Under the pieces are notes generated by a model. That model did not search any database. It saw only the letters and a program-made list of their open reading frames with translations, and was not told where the DNA came from. The translations under genes and the position numbers were made by a program. A DNA stretch of 64,000 bases, taken from positions 533,478 to 597,477 of the forward strand of contig JH720302.1 of assembly GCA_000231825.2 (NCBI GenBank). The letters are read 5' to 3'. This document shows, one piece after another, positions 1-12,656 of the stretch; position 1 is the stretch's first letter; the number at the start of each line of letters is the position of its first letter. This DNA comes from Tetrahymena elliotti 4EA (taxonomy: Eukaryota; Ciliophora; Oligohymenophorea; Hymenostomatida; Tetrahymenidae).

Positions 1-256
1 TATCTAATTTTTATCTCAAATCAGAATAAGAATAGCACAATTTCCTTTTCTCCTCATAACAAATAGATGAATAGGTAGCCATTTACAATTACATTTTCAA
101 TTTAATTATTCAAATAATTTGTTATATTTATAGATAGGAAATACTATTCCAAAATTAAGAGACTAGTACTTTAAAGGAGGCAAAAAAGACACCTAGACAA
201 TAAATTAATTTTAAACATTCAGTTAATTATCAAGCAATACAATATAATAGAAGTGA
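1..256 (+). CDS. 3' end of giant transmembrane protein gene (partial, paralogue of the next gene)
   Basis: Only the last two exons are in the window: 1-74 and 134-256, with a GT..AG intron at 75-133. The stop is TGA at 254-256. The visible tail is hydrophilic and contains KLRDQYFKGGKKDTQTINQF, then a Q/S-rich end. It matches the tail of the complete gene ending at 11839 almost residue for residue, with the intron at the same codon and a similar 3' flank. This is therefore the C-terminal cytoplasmic tail of an upstream tandem copy of that gene. The rest of the protein lies outside the window. The reading frame and intron are seen directly; the full architecture is inferred from the paralogue. 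Confidence 0.85.
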
Positions 257-1038
257 AGATATTATTCTAATTATACTAATAGTTAATTCATTTATTTTTT
301 GCTATTTTGTTTATTAAAATATGTTCATCTCACTAAAATCTATATAAATCTGAGAATAATTATTTCTTGATCTTTTTATGTTTCATCTCAAAAATTTCTA
401 GTGAATTTGATAACCTCTAATACTTTTTCTCTTTAATCTTTTGCACATATCTTTAATATTACTTGTAAACCTTTTTAAATAGTTTGAAATTTGGTAGAAA
501 ATTAAAAATGAAGGTTAATTTTTAAAATAATTTAAAAATTTGAAGATTTTAAAAAAATAGAAAATAAAGCTTTTGTTCATTTTTTAACAAAGCCTGACTG
601 TTCTCCTCTCCCCTTTTTTATTTAACAAAATATCATAAAAATTATAAAAATCCATTTTTTTCATACTCAGATTTCAAAAATATTTTCTGAAACTCTAAAG
701 AATTTCAATCCTTCTCTTCCATGATTAATAATCATGGCTTAAAATATTTATTTTCCATTATTTTTTCAAATTAAGAAGTTCTTAAAATTTACAATGAAAA
801 TTATATTTATTTATCTTATTTTAAATAATTAAAAAATAAATTTTATAAAAGATGAGCAAACTAAAACTAGAAAAATAATAGATAATAGAGATGGCATTGG
901 GATTAAGATATCCTTATTCTAAAAATAACTTTTGATTTAAAAAATATTATAAAAAATAATACATAGAGTATATCAACTGTAATTATATTAATTTTTAAAT
1001 TAAAAAGTAAATAATACAAGTAGTAAAAATAAGTAGAA
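257..1038. other. Intergenic, with conserved 3' flank and one palindrome
   Basis: No coding frame is supported. The first 50 or so bases resemble the 3' flank of the downstream paralogue (11840-11900), so the duplication extends past the stop codon. A 17-base palindrome, CATGATTAATAATCATG, lies at 720-736. A pyrimidine tract lies near 600-620. Confidence 0.6.
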
Positions 1039-4000
1039 ATGATTTAGTGTTTTATGTTGCTGGTTTTCTGTTTTACTGGATACTTAGTAAAAGCTTAAAA
1101 TTTAAAAATGCAAGACTGCAAGAAGTAAGGTTACTTTTTTAATATAGATTTGCAATAATGTGGGTAATGTTCTAAAGATTGCTAGCAGTGTTTTGATAGT
1201 ACAAATTGCATATTTTGTCAATAAACTAAATATGAAGTAATTATAGTTAAATTGTAAAAGTCAATATTTATTTAATTAAATTAATAAAAAGGATTTTTAG
1301 GGAACTAGCTGTGTAAGTAGTTGCTAAGAAGGTTAATATGCCAACAGCTATTTAAGAGAATGCAAAATATGTGAAGTCAATAATTGCTAAATTTGCGATT
1401 AAGATTAGATTTGTTTAAAATGTAAAGAAGGATGGATTCTAAATAATAATGGTACTAGCTGCCAAAACGATAAATGCATAAATAATGAATCTACATTTTA
1501 CGACAAAGAAACGGATTCATGCAAGTTTTACTGTAATGGAGGATAGGATTAAAATTCTAATTATTGCTTTGAATTGAGATAGATCAATGGAATTAAATAA
1601 GAAATGTAGAGGTTAGATGATGCAAAAGACTTAGATATTCTCTCAATAGAAATTATATCAATTGATGGTCAAGATAGAGTAATATTTTTTTGAACTCAAA
1701 TGGTTCGTAATAATTTTATTTTACTTAAAGATAATAGCAATTGATTAAGAAAGGGCTGTTTTCTATAAATATCCAGAGTTAATACCATATTTTGAAATAA
1801 GGTTTAATTAAACAGCTTCATTTGCTTTCTTAAGACATAATTCCTTAATTGTATTGTAAAATGACTAATATACCTTAATGAGAATAAATATTTAAACAAA
1901 CTATATTGAATACTTCAATTTAGGATATTTCTTTAACCCAGTTACTCTTTAAAACTTCCTAATATGTGGTTTTAATTATAATTAGCTTATAATAATAGAT
2001 TTAGATAGAAGTTAGTTTGAAATCATCACAGTTTCATTTGAAAATAGAGTTCTTGAACAGTAAGGTAGAATTTTAGAAGAAAATCTTGATATTGGTTATA
2101 ATAAATCAATTAAGGGAGAATCAAAATTAGAAATTAAAAAAAAACAAAAAAATTAAAATTAATTAAGAAATTTAGAAGATTAACCTTAAAAAGAGGATAA
2201 TTTGGGTTGTATTGTCAATTCTCCAAGATAATTTGATTATTAACCTTAATTGATAAAATTTGAATTAAAAAATTTAGAGATAGAAATTGAGTATTAAAAA
2301 TCAAAAATTAATAGTAATAATTAATCTTTAAGTGCTTTTCTTTTCAGTGATATTAATATCCTCTTGCTCTACAATAGTAACTTTTAAAAAATTTATTTTT
2401 TTGACACAGTCAATAAAAGGATTAAGAGCTTCTAAAAATTAAAGAATGTAAGCAAAGTAATTTGCACTAGTTTTAAAGATAATTTTATTTAGCTAATTCT
2501 CCTTGATTAAAAGGATTCTAATAAAGGCTATTACTTATTGAGTACCATAAATTAAGGAAATTACCAACTAAATCAAACAAATGTATTTTTTTGACTATTT
2601 TACAGAAAAAATATTAATTACTTTATATCCTCCCCTAAGACCATAAATATTGCTGTCTAAATTAAAAATTTTAATTAATTTAATTTTTTTAATGTCTAAA
2701 AATTTAACATAATTATTTAAAAAAAAAATCTATTTTGAATTAACTAAAAAAATATGAAGAAAACATTTTAATACTTAATAAATAAAAATTAGGCTATTGA
2801 GTTGAAATATCCTGACTTAGGAAGTTTAGATTATTGTAAATTTGTTAATAGTTCATAAACAATACTCCTTTAAGGATAAAATGGTAATTATTTAAAAAAT
2901 AATTTTAATTTCAAATTTATTTATTATAAATTAAAAAGGATTTTTAAGAATATAAATAGATGATTTAAAATTAATTCCTCAAAATAATGTAATCTTTAAA
3001 AATGAGTTAATAATAAAGACAGAGAGTGATTATCTATTTACGTTTTCTGCAAATCAAACACAATATTTGATTAATTAGTACCAAAATAATAAATATGATT
3101 AATAAGTGATTTAATAATTTAATTTTAGCAGACCTGATTACAATATAGATTACTACTCTTAATCTTTTTAATTTTTATTTGATGAGAAATAAGAAAATAT
3201 TGTGTTTTCAAACAGATTTTTGATATAATTAATTCAAACAAATTCTAATTAAAATGGGTCTCCCTACATTTTTAGCAGATATGGAAGTGGTAAAATAACA
3301 TAAAACTATGGATACATTATTAATGTCTATAATTTGGAAATTGATGAAGGGATATGCATAATTTACTTACATGGATTTAATATAATTTTTAATGAAAATA
3401 AAAAATCAAATATTTCTAGATATGTAAATTTTATTATCTCTTTCTCTGTCTTAAAAGATAATTATTTAGTTCTAGGTAAAACAAATAGATAGGAGTATTT
3501 GATTTTTGATATTTATAAGCAATAATTTTATTAAATAAATTAAAACTTTAAATAATTTTTTCTTTTAAAAACGGATAAATTTATTGTAATAGCTTTATTA
3601 CTTGAAAATGGTTAATTAAACATATACACATTAAACTAAATCCAAGGAGTAGTAGGCTATCACTTAAACTATAACTTAAACTTAAGTTACTAAATATAAT
3701 ACCAAGTAATATAAAGCTATGGTGATTATCTATACATCTTATCAGATTAAGATACTGTACTTGTTTACTGTATATAGTACTAATAACTAAATTTTGTTCA
3801 TGCTTTTTATTTTTTTAATTATTTTTAAATAATTGATGAAAATAATGTTTTTATCTATTCTAAATGCAAAGATCAGCCTAAAATCTCTTTGACTATTTTT
3901 AACATCCCAAGTCAAACTAATAAAAATGTAATACTATAAGTATAATAAAATGCTTGGCAATTGGTCTAATTTTACTACTTTAAAAGTCTTTAAAGAGTTT

Positions 4001-7000
4001 TTATTTAATAAGATAGAATTCCTCCTAAGATTTTTGACTTATAATCAAATTCTATTATTGGTTAAATAGACGAAGGTAGAAATATGAATTTCATGAAATT
4101 TAACAAATATTTAATTTTTAACATACCTTAAGGTAGTTTTATTTATAATGTAGAAACCCTAATAAAAACCCAGTTTTCCTCTCCAGATACTCCTACAATT
4201 TTTTTTAATTAAATTTAAAATAATTAGAAATACTATCCTGTGTACTTTCCTCATGAAGTAATTAGAAAACCGTTATTTTATAATATTTATTTAGTTTTTA
4301 AAAACAAGGGAAAATTTAAGCTTTTTAATTTTGAGAGTTAAAAATACTAATAAGCAATTAGTAATAATTATGAATAGAACTCATAATTCATTTAATTATT
4401 AAATGGAGAAGTGATAATGTTCAATGATATCAAAAACATAAAATTTAAGCTTATTAGTAAGATAGTTGTATAAGGATAAAATAATCAATTTCTAATTTCT
4501 TAAACTAAATTTAGAGATAAAATTGTTGGATTTATTACTGATAATATCTTAGGTATTTTTAATTTCATTACAAAAGAAATAGAAACTATTGGTAAATTTA
4601 TTAATTTCTTTTAAGTTTTTAATAGAATATTTTTATAGAATTAGAAAAAGACATAATCTACTAGTTTATTTATAAATAATAGAGTTACTATATTACAGAT
4701 GATTATTACTTGTGTGATTAATAATTTTAAGTGATTAAAAATATAAAATAATATTATGCCATTGGTTATGAATAAACAACAAATATTCTAGTTACTTAAG
4801 ATTTTAACAATATTTTAACTTTTCATTTGCTAAATAAAAACATTACAATTAACTTAAGGACAAAAAAGACAAATTATATTTTTGAGTTTAAATTTAAATT
4901 ATTTGAAGATTTAAATTTAGTTTTTGTATATATACTCAATAGAGATATTAACGTTGGCTACTTCATCAATTATGAGTATGGAAATTACTTTCAATTTTTG
5001 AATTAGATGAGTGAAGTGAACTTTAAAGATGGAATATTTGTTAAAGATAATACAATTATTACAATTAATTATTATGTTGTATAAAAATTTTAAGTTTCTT
5101 AGTAATCAGTCTAGCTAATTAAAGAATACGAATCTAGCTAAATGTTTAAAAATCTATATAATTAAGAAAAAGCTGATTTATCCTTCAAATATAATTTTGA
5201 AACTGAATAATTACTATTAATTGAACTATAGAAATATTCCTTTTCTTTCTCTTTAGAAGCTTTTTAGATTACTTGTAGATATTACAATCCACAGGCATTA
5301 GGTTATGTTTACTTTGAAAATTAAAATGTACAAATTATTTTTTGAGGGGAGAGAAAATATTAATAAAATTTTATCATTTTTCTTATTAAAAATTGTATCT
5401 TGAATAAAAATTTTTTAAAAGGGGGATTTAGAAATTTCTAACCCCAAGATAAGATTTTGTTGTAAATTTTGAAATTAGATCGTAAATTTCATATTTTACA
5501 ATCTTTTTTTACTTTCAAATTAATTTACTAAAAAATTTTTATAAAAATTTAGGTTATAATTTATCTAAGATCATCTTCTTTTACAGTTTTATATCTGAAT
5601 GATTGTGTTCCTAAATCTAAAAATATGATAGCTATAAATTTTGAAACTTAAGCATCAAACATATTTAGCTATGGCAGTTATATATTTTTAATAGATTCTT
5701 CTGATTTGCTTGTATTAGTTTCAGCAAAAGGAATAGAAGTTTACTAATTTTCTACATTAAATTATTTAATAACATATAGTTATGAGTTAAATAACAACTC
5801 TATTGATTCAATTTAACCATTTTTAATTGAAGATACAAATGAAATTTTAATTAGTTTTCCTGATTTTTCAATTTAAATTTATGATATCAGTAATACATTT
5901 TTTGACAATCCAGCTAATTTAGATAAATCAGTTGAAAATACCTTTATATTTTTTAAATAAATTGGTATTGTAGCATAACTAAATCAAAATTCTGGTATTG
6001 TAGAAATTAAAGAAATCTATTCTCAAAAGCTCAAAAAATAAATAAAAGTTAAATGCTTACAAACTTTTGAAAGATACAGTTTCTTCTTTTAAAAAATTTC
6101 AGAGAAAAAAATAATTATTTTTGTGTCTTTAAGGGAATACCATATAATAGACATTTAAAATTATGAATATTTAATATTTTAAATACCTTTTAGATGCCTA
6201 CTGATAAGGCATAACAACTTTAACATTTATTGCTTAGATCATCTTTCTCTAATCTAATAATTAAACCCATAAACTAATTAATTTAACCCTATTAACAAAT
6301 TAGTTTTTGGTAAATCTATTACAAATATAGAAATCATTTAGAATGATATTATGATAATCTAATATTTGAGTGGAAATTTTTCTTTATTTTAAATTTCTAG
6401 TTCAAAAGAATCAGAAGTAATAGATGTTTTTTAATATCCTTTTAAAGTAAAATTTAACCAAACTAACTTTTTTAAATAATTAATTATAATTTTAAAAAAG
6501 GCAATCATGATTGATGAATTACTGGGAGTTTAGATTTAGCAAAAATTAACGATTTATAGCATTCTATTTGATAAGTAATAAAATATCCAAGTGAAAATGA
6601 TATTTGAATAATAGAGTTTGAATATAATCTAATCATACATCATAAATAAATCAAAATAATCTTACTAGCTAATCTATTCAACAAATAAATCTACATTGAT
6701 ATATGATGTAATTCAAAATAATTATATTGGGGCTATGTAAAATACAGTGTAATCAAATTAGAAAATCTAGATTGAAAATGAATTCATTTATTTAATTGGA
6801 ATTTCTACATGTATTTTTTATGACAGAAATTCTTTCTAAAAAATAAATTACTATTAAGTTAACTAATTTAAATATTCCAATATTGTGTCAGTTACCCATA
6901 TCGAAAAAGATTTTTTTATATTCATATTAAAATAAGGATTTCATTTAGTAAAATTAAATATAAAGAGAGTTTATACAATTTAAACTTTTATTGAACTACG

Positions 7001-10000
7001 CAATCCTCAAATATTATTCTTCAAAAAAAATTATAATTCCTTAAAATAGCTGAAAGAATTAATGATTTATGGGTATACGGATACAAGTTTATTCTAAATT
7101 TATGCAAATAAATTAGATTTATAACAGCTATCTGAAAAAGTAAGTCTAGAAGTTACAGTTATGTAAACACAAACTGAAACTAATTCATTGGTAATTATTT
7201 CTTCTACTCCAATTTAAACTAAAAATTATTTTTTAATTATATAGCATCAGTAATTACAAAATGTAACTTACTAATAAAGAAAATAATTAGGGTAATACAT
7301 AATATCTTTTGAAGAAATTGAATAGTATATGTGTGATATTCCTATATTTTATGAAGAGATATTTACAAATTAAACCTAAATACAATTGCAGTCTGTTAGA
7401 AATAATCTTGATGATAAAAATATAACTACTCTTTTGATAAGTGATAATACTTTTATCAAAAAATAAATTTCAATATTACTATTTTCGAATATCCAAATAA
7501 AATATACAGCAGAAGAGAATGTATTAATTCTTAATCCATATTAAAAAATATAACAATTTATTTTTGATAAAGTTTATTTTTAATTTCAAGATATTGTAAA
7601 ACCTATTAACATTAGTAATAGTTAGCAACTTATCTGGTAAAAAGTCACTATTTAAAACTAAAATATAACTTACCAAAGTCCTCTTGTGAACATTTATGAT
7701 ATAGATTAAGTAAAAATAGATAAGTTATAAATCTAAAATGTTATTACATAGAAAATCTCATTTTTATTTTTTGCTAATATCAATAAAATAGTGATTAACA
7801 ATCTGATTATTAAAAATTCAAGTTTTTAATTTAGTATTTTAGTATTTGAAAATTGTTCTACAGTTATTATAAATAAGATAATAATTTAAAATGTAAAATT
7901 AAATATGTTTTCAATTTTAAAATTTCAAAAAATTGTAAGTCTATCAATATATAACTTTGAAGCAACAAGTGATGATTTTCTCAGTTAGGAAAATAGAAAG
8001 TTGACTTATTTTAATGATGGTATTAATAACAACCTTGATGAAATAAAATATTTCATAATAATATAAGGAGGACTTGTAAATTCATTTTATAACTGTAAAA
8101 TAGAATCATATAACAATATAGGTCTTTTGAAAACAACACACTCTTTAATGGATTTAGTAAACCCTTCTTTTACTTATGGGGTTTAATTTTAAAATTTAAC
8201 AATCAATAACTGCTTTTTCAACTAAAATTTTGAATTTATACAAATATTGACCTATATTTTCATGATTAATAATCTTTAAATAATCAATTCATAATTTGCT
8301 GTAAACAGTATTTCAATTAGTTCATAGTTGAGTGGAACAGTAATGAACTCCCATTTCAATAAAATTTTCCTACTCAAAGGCTCTATTTTCAAAATTTAAG
8401 GAGGTGAAGTAAAATTCTCAAATAATACATTTCAAGAAATAACCTCTTAAACAACTACTGCAATATCTTGCTAATACTTGTCATTATTATAAATAAATAT
8501 TTCTCAGTTTATAAATATAACTTGCGAATCACCCCCAAATATTTAAAATAAGTGTATGGGTGGATCTCTAAATATCTAGTAAGTCAAATAGCTAAAAATT
8601 CTTAAAAGTGGTTTTTTCAATTCTTCTTCATCAGACTATGGTGGGGCTATCTACATTCATAACTAAAATGAATATTTTACACAAATAAATAACACAGTAT
8701 TTAATGATTGCAAAGTAAAATATAGTTCAGGAGGGGCTATTTTCTTTTCATACTCCTAGAATATAAGCATATATGATTCTACTTTTTCAAATAATATTGC
8801 CACTTAAGAAAAAGGTGGTGCTATTGCACTATCCTATTCTAACTTACTAGATCTTAAAAACTCCATATTTCTTTATAATGAAGCTTAAATAGGAGGAGGA
8901 ATATGGTATGGTCCTTATAAATAAACTTTCTTAGAAAATAAATCTATATTTAAAGATAATTTATTTGGAAAAAATTAAGGTAAATTAATTTTTTTTCTTT
9001 TTTATGATTAAATTTAATAAATATTATTTTAGGTTTCTTTTATGGAGAGGATATAGGTTCTTCTCCTAGATCAATAAATAGAGTTAGTTAAAATTTAGGA
9101 ACTATTGAAAGTAATGAAATAAATGAGGTTTAGAGTGGAAATACTATTAATGAAGCTATTTATTTTGCATTTTTTGATGAATACAAAAAACCATTAGATT
9201 TCAATAAATCATAGTAATATCCATAATCTCTTGAGATACAAAATGAATAAATTAGCTATTTTCTAAAAATTTAACAAAATTAAAACCCTTAAGTTTTAAT
9301 TAAATAAGGCTAAAGTTTAGAGAGGAAAGCATAATTAAGTGTATTTTAGCTTTAGGCATAATTATCATACAAATTAAATTAAACATAATAAATTTCAATC
9401 TAATCTAATCCTCAATTTGATGAGAAGTAACTTACTTATAGTTTGACTCTTAAATTTAGGGATTGTGTCAGAGGAGAAATAATGTAACAGGAAAATGGTT
9501 TTATAGAGTAAATAAATTTTTTCTTTAATTTATTTTTTATTTTCTTATGATTTGGAGTTTAATTATTTATTACCAAATTAATTTCATTAAGAACTAAACA
9601 TTTTTGATAAATTTATGTAGACAATATTAGTGTTAATTAAATATTATAAAATTAAAATAATAAAATCAAATGCGTAAAAAAAAAAAATTTGGATTTAAAA
9701 AATCTTTAAATTTCTAATATTTTTGATATTTTATAAATTTATTAGATGAAAAAAATATTTATTATATACTCTCCCCCTCCCCTTTTGAATATTTTAGAGA
9801 AAAACCAAATTTTTTTTTTAGATGAAGAAATCAAAATCAAATTAATTTTTTTAATTAAATTGTATTAAACAGATGTCGTGAATGTTAAGAAGGGAAATAC
9901 TAATTAGTAATGCCGAATGAGTTTAATATGAATAATTTAGCATGCCTTTCTTGTCCAGCAGAAGCCAATAAATGCTATAAAGATTAAATAACACTTTAAG

Positions 10001-11839
10001 ATGAATATTGGAGAGAAAATGTATTTACTGATCAAATTTATGTTTGTTAGTCTCATGGGTGTTCAGAAATGCAAAATAATGTTAAAAATAGATGCTTAGA
10101 GGGTTATATAGGACCTTTATGTGATAGTTGTGATAAATTTTAACAAGCATGGGATAGTTCGTATGGTAAAAGGGGTAGATATTGTATTAAATGTAAAGAA
10201 CTTAAATATTAGTATGCCTATTTCTCAGCAATCTTACTATCTTATTCAATATATCTTGCTTTATGTGTAGGAAACCTAATAGATAAAAAAATTTTTAGAA
10301 TAAAATTAATTTTATTTAGGAAAATAGACTTGCTCATTACCAGTAAATCTAGTTCTTCAAGTGAAAATGTTGCTTTTTGGATGAAAATATTTATTCACTA
10401 CCTTTAAATAACATCATTGGCTTTTAATTTTGGGCTTTAATATCCCTATGAACTCAGTGCCTCAGTAAATACTTTTGGAGATCCTGTGAACTTAACTATT
10501 ACTAACCTTGATTGTTTTTCTTTTTAATCTTAGAATTCTTATAATTTTCCTATATGGATGCATAGACTGCTTGTCTAATGTGTTAGTCTAATCATTTAAT
10601 ATATTTTTGTTAACATTATTTACTATTGGATAGATCTTTCAAAAAGTTATAGCAAAGAATTTAAAAAGAAGTTTATAAAGACTTCCCTAAAAACTTCTTT
10701 TATTTTTTTTTATTTATTCTATCAACCTTCTGTAACTAAAATAATACTTTCTGGGGTTTTTTGTAAAAAAGTAGGTAGCTAGTATCAACTAATTTCAGAT
10801 TTAAGTTATTAATGCTACACAAATTCTCATATTAATTTGATCCTTTTCGTTGTTTTACCACTGGGTATCATTTGGTGCCTTTTAATCCCTTTCCTCTTAA
10901 ATAAAAAACTAAAATCAATAAAAAACCACAATCATTAGATTTAAAATATCGAATCAATTATAGTCTATGGAGTCATTTATCAGGGATATAAAATGAATTG
11001 CTTTAATTGGGAAATTATTAAAATTTGCTAAAAACTTATTCTGATGATTGTGATTAACTTAAATTTGAGTGATATTTTCAAAATAACCTTAATCATAGTA
11101 ATTTTATTAATTTATACAGTTAGCCTAGTAATTAAATAGCCACATAAAAACATTAAATTAATGGATTGTGAAAAAATAATGATGACAATACTTAATTTCA
11201 ACTTTTTATTCTTAATCATGATAGTAAATGAGAGCAATCCTTCATCTACGATATTAATAACAGGCTACATACTGATATTTTTATGTAATTTGATAGCTGT
11301 AATGAGTTTTATTTATTTATTATCAAATTCTATGATCATCAGAATTAGCGATGAAGACAAATTTTCAAATAAAATGAAAAATGCACTCTATAAACTATCC
11401 TAAACATTTCCTTAAGCCTTTCAATTTTTAAAGTTTAGAAAAACAAGTTTCTATAAAATACATAAATAATGGAAACTCATTAAAAATGTAATAAAGAATA
11501 AAAGTTAACAAAATACTATTATTAGAGAAAGTATTAAAAAAACTTCGAATAGATCCAACTCATCTTTATAATAACTATAGTTATCTAATTTTTATCTAAA
11601 ATCAGAATAAGAACAGCATAATTTCATTTTTACCTCATAGCAAATAGATGAATAGGTAACCATTTACAATTAAATTTTAAATTTATTTATTCCTATTAAA
11701 TAATTTATATTTCTAGATAGAAAATACAATTTCAAAAATAAGAGACTAAAACTATAAAGGAGGCAAAAAAGACACCTAGACAATAAATTAATTTTAAACA
11801 TTCAGTTAATTATCAAGCAATACAATAGAATAGAAGTGA
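1039..11839 (+). CDS. Giant surface transmembrane protein: Cys-rich head, beta-helix centre, multi-pass membrane C-terminus (about 3220 aa)
   Basis: The ATG at 1039 begins a signal peptide (MIQCFMLLVFCFTGYLVKA). A Cys-rich region follows, with CxxC pairs such as CKICEVNNCQICDQDQICLKC, to about residue 190. A long low-Cys region comes next. From about residue 2000 to 2410 the protein carries beta-helix-like repeats with GGAI blocks (YGGAIYIHN, SGGAIFFSYS, KGGAIALSYS, GGGIWYGP). From about residue 2587 there is a second Cys module (CRECQEGKY, CLSCPAEANKCYKD, GYIGPLCDSC). From about residue 2698 several membrane segments follow, beginning YAYFSAILLSYSIYLALCVG, then a cytoplasmic tail. Inferred introns: 1237-1300, 1679-1730, 2583-2639, 2694-2792, 2884-2938, 4592-4698, 5328-5552, 8980-9032, 9508-9872, 11656-11716. 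The spliced length is 3221 codons including TGA. Large ciliate proteins of this plan are generally annotated only as putative transmembrane proteins. A surface adhesin or receptor role is inference. Some middle intron borders could be off by a few codons. Confidence 0.85.
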
Positions 11840-12656
11840 AAAAATTATTCTTATTCAACTAATGAGTATTAGCTCATTTATTTTTTGTTATTTTGTTTAG
11901 TAAGAATTAAATTTAAAAAAAATATTTACTTATTTGTCAAAAATTAATTTTCAAAATTGAATATTATTTTTTGAAACAGGAATAACTAAATTGTAAAATT
12001 AATAATTAATTTAGAAAATTTCTTTAATAAAATGTAGAAATTAAAAACTGTAAAATCAAGAAAATTTATTAGATTTAATGTATCTATTCATGTATAAAAA
12101 TATCTTTTAAAACATTTATTTTGATAGTCGAATTTTCAAAGGGTTATTTATTTTTTTGTAGAATTTCTTATATTTATTTTTATTTTAATATATTATTAAG
12201 GTAATTTGATTCTATTAGATAAAAAAAATTGTTCTATTATGAAGTAATTGTATTTTTATTATTAATGAATTCATAATTTTATATAAATCTCAAAAGATCA
12301 TTGTAAAAAAATAAAGAGATCTTTCCATTCATGATATAATTTTCTGTCAATAAATTTGTTTGAGATATTTTAATAAAATAATTAAAATACATGATTTCTC
12401 AAAAATCCTTTTCAATTAAAAAATGTGGAAAGAAAAATATTAAATCAATTTGAAATGTACAATTTCAATATTATATTATTCAGTAATAGAAATTAGTTTT
12501 GATATAAGCATTTATTTTTAAAGAAATTTTATTTGGAAAGATTAGATTAAAAAATTTTTATCTTTAAAAAAAATCACATAGATAATTTATAAATCTTCTC
12601 AAAAATAACTCATTAATTAATAGATAAGCTCTTTAAAAGTAAAAAAAAACCTAAAA
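11840..12656. other. Intergenic, AT-rich; duplicated promoter-proximal segment at its right end
   Basis: No gene seen. The final 150 or so bases before 12657 share short blocks (for example 'aattagttt', 'tctcaaaaat', 'taattaat', 'agctctt') in the same order as the segments upstream of the genes at 15104 and 18069. The upstream region appears to have been duplicated together with the LRR genes. Confidence 0.5.

Noticed and set aside
2583..2605. A 23-nt intron ending at ttttacag
   Set aside because: It does not preserve the downstream frame. The 57-nt intron 2583-2639 does.
5440..5446. CCCCAA as a telomere-like sequence
   Set aside because: Only one unit is present, inside an intron; telomeres need tandem repeats.
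11161..11403. Short standard-code ORF of 80 codons
   Set aside because: It is an internal piece of the membrane region of the giant gene; the frame continues on both sides through TAA/TAG Gln codons.
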